From Heterobasidion occidentale (Eukaryota > Basidiomycota > Agaricomycetes > Russulales > Bondarzewiaceae): a stretch of 64,000 nt of DNA. Positions 24,237-34,995 of the stretch are shown here, one piece after another. The notes under the pieces were generated by a model. It ran no database searches, was not told where the DNA came from, and was given only the letters and a program-made list of their open reading frames with translations. Position numbers and translations under genes: made by a program. The stretch is from NCBI GenBank assembly GCA_039111635.1, contig JBCAQO010000010.1:930001-994000 (forward strand), given 5' to 3'. Within the stretch, counting starts at the first letter, position 1, and each line of letters begins with the position of its first letter.

Positions 24237-24575
24237 ATTCCATGCACAACGCGCTCAGAGTCGCGCGTCGGATCATGTCTTCTATTACATCTCTCTGCGT
24301 GTTTCGCCTTCTGTCCACGTTTCTCTTTACCCCGAATTGTAAGGAACTGCCACATAGGCGCAGACATGTTTGAGCTGCATTTTATGAACGAGTCATAAGT
24401 CGGGTTTGCGTATGCGGGGCGCCACGACTTGACGCGGAACTGCGTTGCGACTCCGTCAAAAGGACAGTCCAGGTCGATTACCATTTACACATCCGTCCCA
24501 TGATCACCACGCGTATAATAGGTCGTAACCCGACCTTATACGCTCTCTTTCCCCCACCACCGAACCCCAGCAACC
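24237..24575. promoter_or_regulatory. RRP9 - aminotransferase intergenic region
   Basis: About 340 bp between two genes on the same strand. It must hold the RRP9 terminator and the aminotransferase promoter. A pyrimidine-rich run (ctctctttcccccaccacc) lies just before the ATG at 24576, as is common near fungal transcription starts. No clear TATA box was seen. Confidence 0.4.
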
Positions 24576-26539
24576 ATGCGAGGCCTCACCGTCGACTCAC
24601 TCAATCCATCGATCCTCAAAGTCCAGTACGCCGTGCGGGGCGAGCTTGCCATCAAGGCGGAGGAGTACCGCGAGCAGCTCAAGCAGCCGGATCATGGCCT
24701 ACCATTCGACAAGATCATCTCGTCGAACATCGGGAACCCACAGCAGAAGGGGCTCGACCAGCCCCCGATTACATTCAATCGCCAGGTGAGCACAACCGGA
24801 TCTTGAACGCTGCCTGGGATCGTGGCCTTCGCTGTCGGTGGTGACCGAGTCGAGGGCTCTGCGGGGTACTCGCTGGCGAATGAAGGTCGGCGAGGCGAGG
24901 ATTCTGGTCGTCTGTTCCATATGATGGGGTGGACGGTCCATGCGTTGTGCAGGCTAAAATTGCATCGGGCCGAGACCTGCGTCCAAAGGGGAAGTGCATG
25001 GCGACTTGGCCTGACGGTCAAGGGCTGGGTCGATCTCGCACATCACTCTAAGCAGCATCTATCGTCATCCAGACGTGTGACTCTAGGTCTGCCCCTTGAT
25101 CAAGGGACATTCGTTCCTTTGCTCCTCGCCATCGAGCTCAATCTGCCGTGGGATGCAGATGCATGCGCATGCAACGGGAAGCCGGTGCCAGTGCCCTAAA
25201 CCAAAATCATTGCAGCGTTGTGTTGAAGATCGTGACTTTTTCAGTACTAACATTGATTCGATGATCTAGGTTGCAGCGCTGATGGAATGGCCTGCGTTGG
25301 CCGAGTTGACCAACGGCGTCTTCCCAAAAGATGTCATTGCCCGCGCTAAGGAGCTGCATGCCGAGACTGGATCGGTTGGTGCATACTCGCACAGTCAGGG
25401 CGTCCCGTTTATCCGCAAGAACGTGGCAAAATTCATTGAAGGTGCGCAGGCTTGCCTGGCGAATGTATCTCCATTCTAACGCTTGCACAGAGCGCGACGG
25501 CTACCCGTCTGAACCAAACCACATCTTCCTTACCGGAGGCGCTTCCGCAGGTGTATCCCTCCTCATCTCTATGCTCATCAACTCTCCGAAAGCCGGCATC
25601 CTCATCCCCATCCCCCAGTACCCGCTCTACACCGCAACCCTTGCTTCTTATTCCGGCGTTCCTATCCCTTACCACCTCGATGAGTCCTCTGACTGGGCAA
25701 CCGCACCGCCAGATATTGACTTGGCCCTGCAACGTGCCGTCGCCGAAGGCACCGTTCCCAAAGCGCTTGTGGTCATCAACCCTGGCAACCCCACTGGAGC
25801 GTTGCTGGATGACAAAACCATGGAACACATCGTCCGCCTGTGCGAGCAATACAACCTCGTCCTGCTCGCCGACGAGGTCTACCAGACGAACCTGCACCGA
25901 CCGTCGACACACCCATTCACGTCGTTCAAGAAGGTCGTGCGCCAGCTCGACTCGCCCGTCCCGCTTGTCTCATTCCACTCGATCTCCAAAGGCGTAACCG
26001 GCGAGTGCGGGCGCCGCGGCGGCTACTTCGAGTGCGCGAACATCGGCGACGACGTGCTCGCGCTGATCTACAAGATGGTCAGCGTCGGCCTGTGCCCGCC
26101 GCTGAGCGGCCAGATCGGCGTCGACTGCATGGTGCGGCCCCCGAAGGCCGGAGAGGAGAGCTACGCGCTGTGGAAGAAGGAGACGGACGGGACGCACGAG
26201 GCGCTCCGCGCGCGCACGAAGCTCATGGCGGAGCGCCTGAACAAGCTCCCCGGCGCGTCGTGCGTGGACTCACCCGGCGCGCTGTACTTGTACCCGCGGC
26301 TGCACCTCCCTGATCAGGCGGTTGAGGCTGCGCGCGCGGCTGGCAAGGAGCCGGATGCGTTCTACGCGCTGCGGCTGCTGGACGAAACCGGCATCTGCGT
26401 CGTGCCCGGGAGCGGGTTTGGCCAGAAAGAGGGTGAGAGTCACTACAGACTGACCTGTCTCTGTCCAGGGGTAGAGGAGTATGTCGGAGCGCTGGAGAAA
26501 TTCCACATGAGATTCATGAAGCGCTACGGAGGCTTGTAG
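24576..26539 (+). CDS. ALT1: Alanine aminotransferase (PLP-dependent)
   Basis: Transfers the amino group between L-alanine and 2-oxoglutarate, giving pyruvate and glutamate. Three exons (24576-24785, 25270-25441, 25491-26539) give 476 aa, the usual size. Fold-type I features are all present: NPQQKGL near residue 50, VGAYSHSQG, the NPGNPTG motif, LADEVYQ, and the PLP lysine in SFHSISKG followed by GECGRRGGYFE, typical of ALT rather than AST enzymes. The C-terminus carries PGSGFGQKEG...HYRLT. The first intron is 484 bp, far longer than the 50-65 bp norm of this window, and has no obvious ORF; it may hold regulatory sequence. There is no clear mitochondrial presequence. The symbol follows the yeast name. 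Confidence 0.93.
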
Positions 26540-26826
26540 CTTCAAAGTTCACTCATATCTACTTTTTGAATCTGTAAACTACATTTAATGGGTCATAGGA
26601 CATGCCATTCTGATCGTTGTTGACGCTGTATCTCGGTGAGATCCTCATGGTAGATCTAACAGTCGTCGCCGGTTGGCTAAATTCATCGCACGGTTCTCTG
26701 GGAAGAAGCTCTGAGGATCTAATATCTAAAGGCATGTTTTTCCGAGAACGACGACCTGGCCGGCACTTCGGCACTTACCGATGCCGTGCCGCCGAAGGCG
26801 TTGCAATTCGACGTTGAAGCCGAACC
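26540..26826. other. Intergenic stretch, no gene identified
   Basis: Nothing recognisable. It contains the 3' end of the aminotransferase transcript and the 5' flank of the kinase-like gene. Confidence 0.5.
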
Positions 26827-28462
26827 ATGACTTCCATGTCATACCGCAATGAGTCTACCCTATGTGCGTTTCTACGCGCTGAGTGTGTTGCAGATGGCTG
26901 ACCTTTCCACCTCTATGATTAGGCCGACGTGATATTCATGTCGAAAGAGCTGGGAAAGCAACCATGGGAAATAGACAGTTCACGTTTACCGAATATATGG
27001 GGGATGAGTGCTCCATGGCTACTCAGTCGTGGCTACAAAATTTATACTGCAGAACCAGAATGGGGAAACGAGTCCACCTTTCGCAGTCCTGACACTTGCT
27101 CCGCGAGATCTTCCTCATCCATACACATTCTCTGCATATACGACCACTCGCAAGTTCAGAGAGATATGCTTTCAGGTCTGTCATGAACATCGCTCATATT
27201 CTGCCTCGTGATCTGACACATGAAAACTAGCAAAATCTAGTCGGTGCTCAGGACAAATAGCAACGAGATGTTATCATCAAGGCTGTTCCTAATGGCTCGC
27301 AAGAGCTTGCCATCTTCAAGCTCCTTGCTGAAACACCAGATCTACTTGATGTACAGAGATTTCCGTCTGTCATGCCAGTACTTGATCTCCTCGATACGCC
27401 ATATGATTACACGTTCGTTGTCATGCCACGGTAGGCATTGTCGCTCGCCTGCGTTGATTGCTCGTTAACTCTTTGCTTTCAGCTGGGGCTCAACGGTAAG
27501 GTCGTTTTCGACTATCGGCGAGTTCTTATTTTTCGTCTCCTCATTACTTCAGGTCCGTCGGTACTTTTACTATGGTTTGAATGCTGCGTGCTCATGTTTC
27601 ACCATCCTACGCAGGGTCTCTCTTTTCTTCATGAACTCAGGATAGCCCACAGAGTGTGTTGTTTCAAAGTCTGTTAATTGACATTGTCCATAATGCATCT
27701 TCCAGGACATCTCCTCCACCAACTACCTCATGAACTACTTCGAATACAACTCGCCTGCAGGTGTCTACGACCATCCAGACCTCGTCCCATTCCGTGCGGG
27801 CCAAATGTTGCTGTCGCCCCAATACTGCCTCTTCGATTTCAATCTTTCAGTCATATTTCCCCGTAGCGCGCCGTTGCACATGTGTCGCCTACCCGCTGAG
27901 CTTGCATCGTGTGGAGCACCTCGGTATCATCCACCAGACCTTCAGCAGGGTGAATTGGACTACGATCCATTCGCGTTCGACGTTGGCTGCATGGGCCAAT
28001 TTTTCCTGCAATGTTTTCATGTGCGCAAGTCCTCCTCTCTTTTATCTCCGATGTTTTTGATGGACATTGCGTATAGTATATGGTCCCCGCCATACCATTT
28101 TTTGCGCCTCTGCTTGAGTATATGATAACAGATAACGTGGAACATCGCTTCACAGCTGCTGAAGCTTTGCGATTCTTTGAAGACAACCGGTCTACCTTGT
28201 CCGCGGAAGAACTCGCCAAGGACACCCTTCTGACACCCCTTATCCTCGAACTACCGTACCGTGGGAGTTGCTTCCACTGCCCTTCGTGACGGAATGGTCG
28301 CTCTGCCGTGACCCGCCGACTGCATTTTGGACGCGTGTCCTCCGGTGGGTCAATGCGACGCGTTCAGGCCATACTGTCACTCAGTTCATTAGGGACGCGA
28401 TTTTTCAGTTAAGAAGTCTGCGCTCGGCCTACATCATGGGTCAATGGAATATCACAAGATGA
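26827..28462 (+). pseudogene. FunK1-like protein kinase, probably degraded
   Basis: Kinase-type fold of the basidiomycete FunK1-like group. The core reads well across short introns: RDVIIKAV (the VAIK lysine), YDYTFVVMPR (hinge), GLSFLHELRIAHRDIS (HRD; catalytic loop continues STNYLMN) and CLFDFNLS, where the DFG motif is DFN. Problems lie at both ends. N-terminally, the frame giving GYKIYTAEPEW and the frame giving APRDLPHPYTF differ with no good intron between them. C-terminally, the kinase frame ends at about 28289, while the expected tail (LPFVTEW...PPTAFWTRVLRW) is in another frame to 28462. The start at 26827 is tentative. It may be a pseudogene, or I may have missed introns. Substrate unknown. 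Confidence 0.6.
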
Positions 28463-29121
28463 CTTGTGTTCCAATCTGTTCAAAGATACTGTTTCGGTGC
28501 CACAGCTTCCATATTTTTCAGCTGGAGATTTTTGGCTCTGTAAGGTGAGCACTATCGCTGGGAAATCTGTGTGGACACATCGACGTTTGCATGTACTTAT
28601 GTATTGGACCGTTCCTTGGCTTTGTCTCCGTCCTCGTCCAGAGACACGCATTCAAGCTTCAAGGCCAATATGATGTCATACTTCCTGATGCGTAGTAGTC
28701 CTTCCCAGTAAGATTCAAACTAAGTCAATGGTTTGAGCTCTGTCGGCTCGTAGGCATATTCTAATTGNNNNNNNNNNNNNNNNNNNNNNNNNNNNNNNNN
28801 NNNNNNNNNNNNNNNNNNNNNNNNNNNNNNNNNNNNNNNNNNNNNNNNNNNNNNNNNNNNNNNNNNNGCTTATCTGCAGCCCAGGTGACAAGAGCTGACG
28901 ACGTTGCGAGAGGATCTCCATCAGGTGAGCCGTCGCATCTCCACTTCGCTGCACAGAACCAACCCTTTTCCTGGTATTTGTCGAGCGAGCATGGCTGACT
29001 CCGTTTGGCAGACGTTCGAGACAGCGTTCGAGAGACGACTCTCGGAAAGCTTCTCTCCATTTGATCAGCAGAACGATAACATTTATAGCTGTTGAGAACG
29101 CCCTCCCCTGCGCTGCGCATC
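28463..29121. other. Stretch with a 100-N assembly gap
   Basis: Positions 28768-28867 are exactly 100 N, the usual placeholder for a gap of unknown length. No gene was seen on either side. Whether a gene or repeat is missing cannot be told. Confidence 0.9.
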
Positions 29122-30595
29122 ATGTACACGGCTGATACTTCTTTACCCATGGAGTTGAACGATGTGTTTCTAAGGTGCATTGTCTCGAACCCAACTATAC
29201 ACGACCTCATCTTCGCGCATTCCACACCAGCGACCGTCATCCGCTTTTCTTGGACATGCAAGGCAGCGCTGCTCGCCGCTCGCTCATACTATCGGAGAGC
29301 GTACAACATCGATCGTCACCTCTCGCTATATTTCCGGGACCCCCAAGCGTTTAGGACTCTGCAGGCACGCACGGCGACCCTCATCTCGGGCTCTAGTGCT
29401 CTCCAATTCTTCGATCGCACATGCTATCCTGAGTCTGACCTCGACATCTACACACCTCTGCAATCTATGCGCGAGGTAGCGAATTGGCTGCTTAGCGACG
29501 GATACCGGTTTACACCTGACGACACGCAGCCGGGCAGTCTTCCTGATGCGCTTCGTCAGCTACAAGGATACGATGCTGGCCTGGACACACACATCCTCGG
29601 AGTCTATCGCATGAGGGGTGTTCTAGGTGTATATACATTCCATAAGATCACAGAAGACGACTGGGACGCAGAGGACGGCGCCCAGCCGCTCAAGGTTCAG
29701 GTGACAGTGGCCGCACGCAGCCCGGCCGAGGTCATCATCAACTTCCACTCCAGTGCGTGTCGGCATTGTCTTCCTCGAATTCTGATGCTCAGGTTTGGGC
29801 TTCAGCATGCGTGATGAACGCCATCAGCCATGATGCCGCGTATTCGCTGTATCCTCACGCGACGTTCGAGTCCCGCCTTGCGCTTATATGCCCTACAGAG
29901 GGCCCGGCGTCGGATAGCGCCCTCGAGAAGTACGCCGAGCGTGGGTGGCACCTCGTGTGCGAGCGCCCCGAGGCTGAGGAGCCGCTGTTTCCATTCGCGT
30001 CTGGCGCCGACGCCGAGACCCCGTCCATCGTCGCGCGTGAACCGTCTTTCCTCCCGGGCTCGCGATGGGCGGACGATCACACGAGCTGGGTCATCCCGCT
30101 TCACCCCGCCCTGCCGCCCCATGTCCGCGCAGAAGCGAAGGCTGCCCCGTTCGCGAGCACGAACTGGCAGCTCGCGTACCATCTGGACGACGACGAGTCT
30201 CCGAGCCCGAAGATGCGCTATTGCCTCGTCCGCTCGCCGCTCTTGAAGCACGTATACCTGCTTACGGACGAGCTTCTGCTTCTGGCTGTCTGGAGTGCAC
30301 TGAAGGGCGTCAGATCAGGCCGGACTGTCATGCAGCGCGTGCTGGATCGCGCGAAACATAGACAACCTGTAGATGCTCCTAGGTAAGCGATGTTCCGCTT
30401 TTCGGTTTTCTAACTATCAAACGTCTGACTTGATATAGACACGACCATGTTCTGCACACCGAGTGCCAGACATATCGAGAAGCAGTCAAGGCAAGGAGTC
30501 TTCCTCAAACCCTATGGAGGAAAGGGCCTCCTGGAGATCCCGTGCGTCATTCTTTATCTCTGTCTTCATCCTTCGGGGCCTCATTCGTCTCGTAG
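29122..30595 (+). CDS. Nucleotidyltransferase-fold-like hypothetical protein
   Basis: Three exons (29122-29752, 29806-30382, 30439-30595) join in frame to 454 aa. The N-terminal 70 residues look like an F-box-type helical segment (LPMELNDVFLRCIV, then IRFSWTCKAALLAAR). The stretch LISGSSALQFFDR...YPESDLDIY at about residues 90-110 has the Gly-Ser...Asp-x-Asp pattern of the nucleotidyltransferase superfamily, placed like the metal-binding DxD of minimal NTases. I recall similar uncharacterised agaricomycete proteins but cannot assign a substrate or activity. The most 5' in-frame ATG is 29122; ATG 29149 (MELNDV) is an alternative. The last exon could be shorter if a further intron exists. Confidence 0.65.
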
Positions 30596-30857
30596 ATATT
30601 TTCCCTCTGACCCCACCATGAACTCTATACTAGACATAGAACTCCCTTTTTTTATCTTTCCCCATACGTAACTAGATTTCCGCCTTGCATCCATATTCCC
30701 TTGTGTCATGTCTGCTGCCGCACTGTACCCTCGGACAACCATGTTGTATCTATGTACCCAGAAATCCTCGTCCACCCAACAGCCGTCTACACCCATACAC
30801 GTTACTTAGAAATACACAATTGGGTCGAGCACCTCCCAAAGCAGCGACCATCCAACG

Positions 30858-32591
30858 TCATATACCCCTGCCTTCCCGCTCCCATCCCTGAATCGCCTGG
30901 CGATGCCGCGCCCAGGACCCCGCCTCCATATGCACTAGCTGTTTCAGCGCCTGCATCGAAAACGGCAGCGCCGCGTCCGCTTCGAGGGCGCGCACGACAT
31001 ACGATCTGCGTCATGATGCGCCGCGCCGGAGTCAGCCTCTCACAAATCAAAGCGGGCGAATTGGAAAGCACACAGATAAAGGAAGATAGCGCGAGGATGC
31101 ATTGATAAGGGAGGCACGTACATGGCCGTGCTCTCCTTGAGCGGGTAGTCGGCGGTTCGGAGGCCCGCGCAGATGCTGTGCAAAGGGTTACCTGCTCGCC
31201 AGATGTTGTAGGCTTTGAGGTGCTGGGGGCGAGGTGTGGCGCGAGACGCTGCGGGGCGTGATTTTGGAACACTGGCTGAGAAGCCTCGACTGTCGGTCGA
31301 GCGGGAAGATGACGCTCTGTTTATGGGTGGTGCGGGCGTGGAATCTAATGCAAGCCTCTTAAGTGCTGTGGTTGGTGGCGCTGATTGGGGACTGGCGAGC
31401 TCTTCGGCCAAGTTCGTTGTGTACTCAGAAGGCGTGAGCGGCCGCTTGGAAGCGCGCGCGATGGACAAGATCTTCTTGTACATAATGAGGGCGCAGTGGG
31501 CATCGTTGGCAGCATCTAGGCGCGGCCCTGTCAAGTCAATCCGAAACAAAGAGGCTTGAAACAACAAATAGAAAACGGAGCGGCGTACATTCGATCTGCT
31601 GGCGCGACAGCTCAGCCTCCCAGTTGCTTGTTCGCACCGGGCCCTTATCGAGCGCGCGGTGCTGGTAAAAGGCTACGCATTTGGCGAGGCTGACCATGGG
31701 CCGCTTGAACGCATCGAGGAAGCGCTGATCGGCCTGGCAGGCTAGGGTGCTCAGTTCAACGAGGTTCGCGGCGACGACACCATAATCACGATATAACTTT
31801 ACGCCATCGCCTATGGGAGATATGAGTAGGGAGGTGATGCACGCGACGACGCCGTACCGCGAATATTGACGCCCATTTTGGGAATCGCAGGGGACTCGAT
31901 GAGTTCCTGTTGCGCCGCGGCTCACACAAAGTTCCAGAGGTTTGAAAATACGCAACGTACCTTGACCTTCTCTGGGACCTCTACGATTGACGATGGGTCT
32001 GTCAGACCCTTGAGCAATATCGATGCAGGTGTGCCTTACTCTTCATTGCGCTCAATTGAATCAAGAGAATCATGGTGGAGTCGCATATTTGCACCAAGGC
32101 CGTTGGCCGAGTACTGCCACGGCCTCGCTTGCTGGTACAGCACCACTCCATGTCAAAGCCCACAGCTCTGGTCACAAAAATCAGACACGTAGTGAGGTGT
32201 CACAGGCATATTGACCTCACCCGTTCAACGACTGCGCAAGTTCGTCTGCCATCGTCTCGGAGCGGACGTACATAACCTTGGGCTGCGGGAAGAAATCCTT
32301 GTATGTGTACAGTGGCGTTGTAGGCTTGGAGTTATTGTTCTGTCCACGTATCGACGATTTACTGCTCTCTCTGGATGCAGTTGACTCGGATTCTTGCACA
32401 GACGGGTTCTTCCTGCTCTTCGAATATCCTATGCGAGTATCAGAAGCTACGTCTCGCGAGGGGCCGTCTTCCTGCATTGTGGCTTTTTCCTTGGTAGACT
32501 CCCTATCATTATTTCTTGAGTCGTCTCTGCTCAAGAATGTACGGGCTCTTGGATGAGTTTCAGCGTCCAGTGTTCCGCAATGACATTGCAA
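30858..32591 (-). CDS. WRN-like 3'-5' exonuclease domain protein
   Basis: DEDD-superfamily exonuclease. Seven exons follow the ATG at 32477: 32477-32221, 32167-32040, 31980-31961, 31906-31858, 31810-31589, 31527-31122 and 31005-30858. They join in frame to 409 aa. Exo I is VGFDMEW (D-x-E). Exo II is MGVNI...GDGVKLYRDYGV...NLVEL. Exo III is RLDAANDAHCALIMY. Such proteins remove nucleotides from DNA or RNA 3' ends; here no helicase domain follows. In the DEDDy class, exo III should read Y-x-x-x-D, but the Tyr position is Asp (DAAND). The open frame continues upstream of 32477 to 32591 without ATG, so an extra 5' exon is possible. It is convergent with the NTase-like gene. Confidence 0.8.
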
Positions 32592-32953
32592 GATGCGCTC
32601 ACAACATAGGCGCGGTAGAGTCTTGTTTCCTCGATATATCTTTTTCGGGAGTTGTTAAGTCAATGACACCATCGCTGCCTACTGTGAATGGAAAATATGA
32701 TGACTCCATTGATAACGCGCGTCAGAAAAGACGATTGGCCCCTGTAGCAAAGTATTCGTGGTCAAGAGCTGAGGAGGACAAAGGGGAGGTGGCGCGAACC
32801 ATGGCCAACTGCGCGTTATGCCACGTGACCGGCACGGGAATCTACGTCAGCTGTCCCGAAGAGATTTACGTTCCCACGGGGTGAAATTTCTGAAAGAACG
32901 AGGACGCACGCGAGTTGGCTGCAACGTTGTACATACCCGCTTATCCTTCCATC
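32592..32953. promoter_or_regulatory. Shared divergent 5' region (exonuclease / zuotin)
   Basis: About 360 bp between the 5' ends of two divergent genes, so it likely holds both promoters. A plus-strand frame here is a shadow of the exonuclease 5' end. An upstream exonuclease exon may lie in it. No clear TATA box was found. Confidence 0.45.
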
Positions 32954-34421
32954 ATGGCAGACATCGTCACTCTGTCTGTCGTCCCCCCTCCTCTCTCGCA
33001 AAATTGGAGCCCACCAGCGGCCTCGGGGAAGTCTATCTCGCGTACGCCCGCCTGCGCACTGCCCTACGATCATCAGCTTACCTTTGTCTTTTTTTCTTGC
33101 TCATTCTGATCCTAGCGTTGGTTGAGCGCAGGCTGATACCAGCTGGGCCCGCATACTTGGCGCATGTGCGTAGAGCCGTGCATAATCTTTCGTTTGAGGA
33201 GCACGACAAGCATGTAGAGGAAGAGCGGAAGCGATTTGAGGCGCTGAACGGCAATGGCATCAATGGAGAAGATGATCTCGGCGTTGGCGATGAGGAGGAA
33301 ACTTTAGAACTGCTCACTCTAGATCCAAAAGAATGGAAGGTACGGACTTGACATCATTCTGGGAAACCCGATCAGGCGAACATTCTTCCTCTCCAGAACC
33401 AAGACCACTACGCCGTCCTGGGTCTTTCCCATCTTCGATACCGTGCGACTGATGCGCAAATAAAAATCGCACGTGTGTATCATACTCTTTCTCTACTATG
33501 GCGTTACTCAGCGCGATCACAGATCGGAAAAAGGTGCTCAAGCATCACCCGGATAAAAAAGCAGGCCTGGCCGGAGACGCGAATGACGACGCGTTCTTCA
33601 AATGTATCTCGAAGGCCATGGACGTGCTCACGAACAAGGAGAAGCGCCGCCAGTTCGACTCGGTCGACCCCGAGTTCCAGCGCGTCTTCGACGACGTCCC
33701 GACGGCGTCAGAAATCAAGAACTCAAAGGACCCCAACGCTGCATTTTTCAAGCACTTCGCGCCTGTGTTCGAGCGCGAGGCGCGCTTCAGCCGGAAAGAG
33801 CCTGTGCCTCTTCTGGGCCAGTACGCAGACTCGAAGGAGCAGGTCGAGGGCTTCTATGACTTCTGGTATAACTTCGACAGCTGGAGGAGCTTCGAGTATC
33901 TGGATAAGGAGGTTAACGAGGGCAGCGATAAGTGCGTATATTATTTTATGATTTGGTCATTTCATTTGGATGCTGACAGGGCTTGCGTAGCCGAGATGAC
34001 AAGCGGTTCACGGAAAAGAAGAACAAGTCTGAGCGTGCGCGCCGCAAGAAGGAGGATACTGCACGGCTGCGGAGCATCGTCGACCTCGCGCTGAGCGTCG
34101 ACCCGCGCATCAAGCGCATCAAGCAGGAGGAGAAAGAGGCACGCGAAGCGAAGCGCAAGATCAAGGGCAGCGGCGCAAACACGCCCATCTCCAAGGCGCA
34201 GCAAGAGGAGGAGAAGCGTCGCGCGGAGGAAGAGGCGAAGAAGAAGGCGGAGGAAGAGCAGGTGCGTCTTCTTTGCCTGATACGGGTTTTTGGAACATCG
34301 AGGCTGACGATATGCGTACGCATAGGCTGCAAAGGCAGAGGCGAAGAAGGCCAAGGCAGCGGCTGCCAACGCTGCGAAGAAGGCTCGACGAGCAGCGCGG
34401 GAGAATGGTGCAGAGTCATGA
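32954..34421 (+). CDS. ZUO1: Zuotin-type J-protein, short C-terminus
   Basis: Ribosome-associated HSP40 that works with Ssz1 and Ssb on nascent chains. Six exons (32954-33041, 33116-33339, 33397-33472, 33523-33931, 33991-34261, 34326-34421) join exactly in frame to 387 aa. The zuotin N-terminal motif (RLIPAGPAYLAHVRR) is followed by a J domain (DHYAVLGLSHLRYRATDAQI, then HRKKVLKHHPDKK with the catalytic HPD). Next come the zuotin homology region (QFDSVDPEFQ...EGFYDFWYNFDSWRSFEYLD) and a long charged Lys/Glu/Ala helix. Yeast zuotin ends with a four-helix bundle after that helix. Here the frame stops after AARENGAES, so the bundle seems absent or hidden behind an unrecognised intron. Confidence 0.9.
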
Positions 34422-34995
34422 CCACGCCCTCTCTTGCTTCTCCGCAGTGTTTGTTTGTTTGTATGTTGTGTCGTATGTCCTTCAGCGGACTTTGCGCACT
34501 ATGTTATGCATTGTTATGATCGATCGATAAGCACAGTGAATTGCCTGCATACACGTCGTGTTACGGCAGGCATCCTCATGAACATGAACGTGGTGCAAGG
34601 AAACCATGCACGTCGAAGGAGAAGCCTTCCGGCATGGTCAGGGCGATGCAATGACCTCTACGAGTTTGATGATTTCCTTGCCGGGTCAGGGTCAACAGGA
34701 CCGTAGGCCCGCACCTCAGAGCCTGTATCATAAACACGATGTTCAAGCGTGTGCCAATGTTCTGCAGTCATGAGGGTTTCGTGAACCATCATGTCCAAAA
34801 TTCAGTCGAGGCCATTCCCGACTGAACCGCAGCTCAAATATCATCTTCTAAGCTGCAAGCCAAACTTAAGCGACAGTTTCCGAATAGGTCCGTCGCTTAG
34901 GACTTAGTTGCCAGAAACGGGTACAAAAATCGTAGTCATTACAGTCATTTTCTCTTTTTACAATTCACAATTCCGAGGTTAGAGAGAGATGCTGA
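34422..34995. other. Intergenic stretch between convergent genes
   Basis: Zuotin (plus) and the caspase-like gene (minus) end towards each other here. A short tttgtttgtttgt run follows the zuotin stop. No gene was recognised. Confidence 0.5.

Noticed and set aside
25840..26313. 157-aa second frame inside the aminotransferase
   Set aside because: High-GC shadow, Arg-rich, with the true frame carrying all PLP-enzyme motifs.
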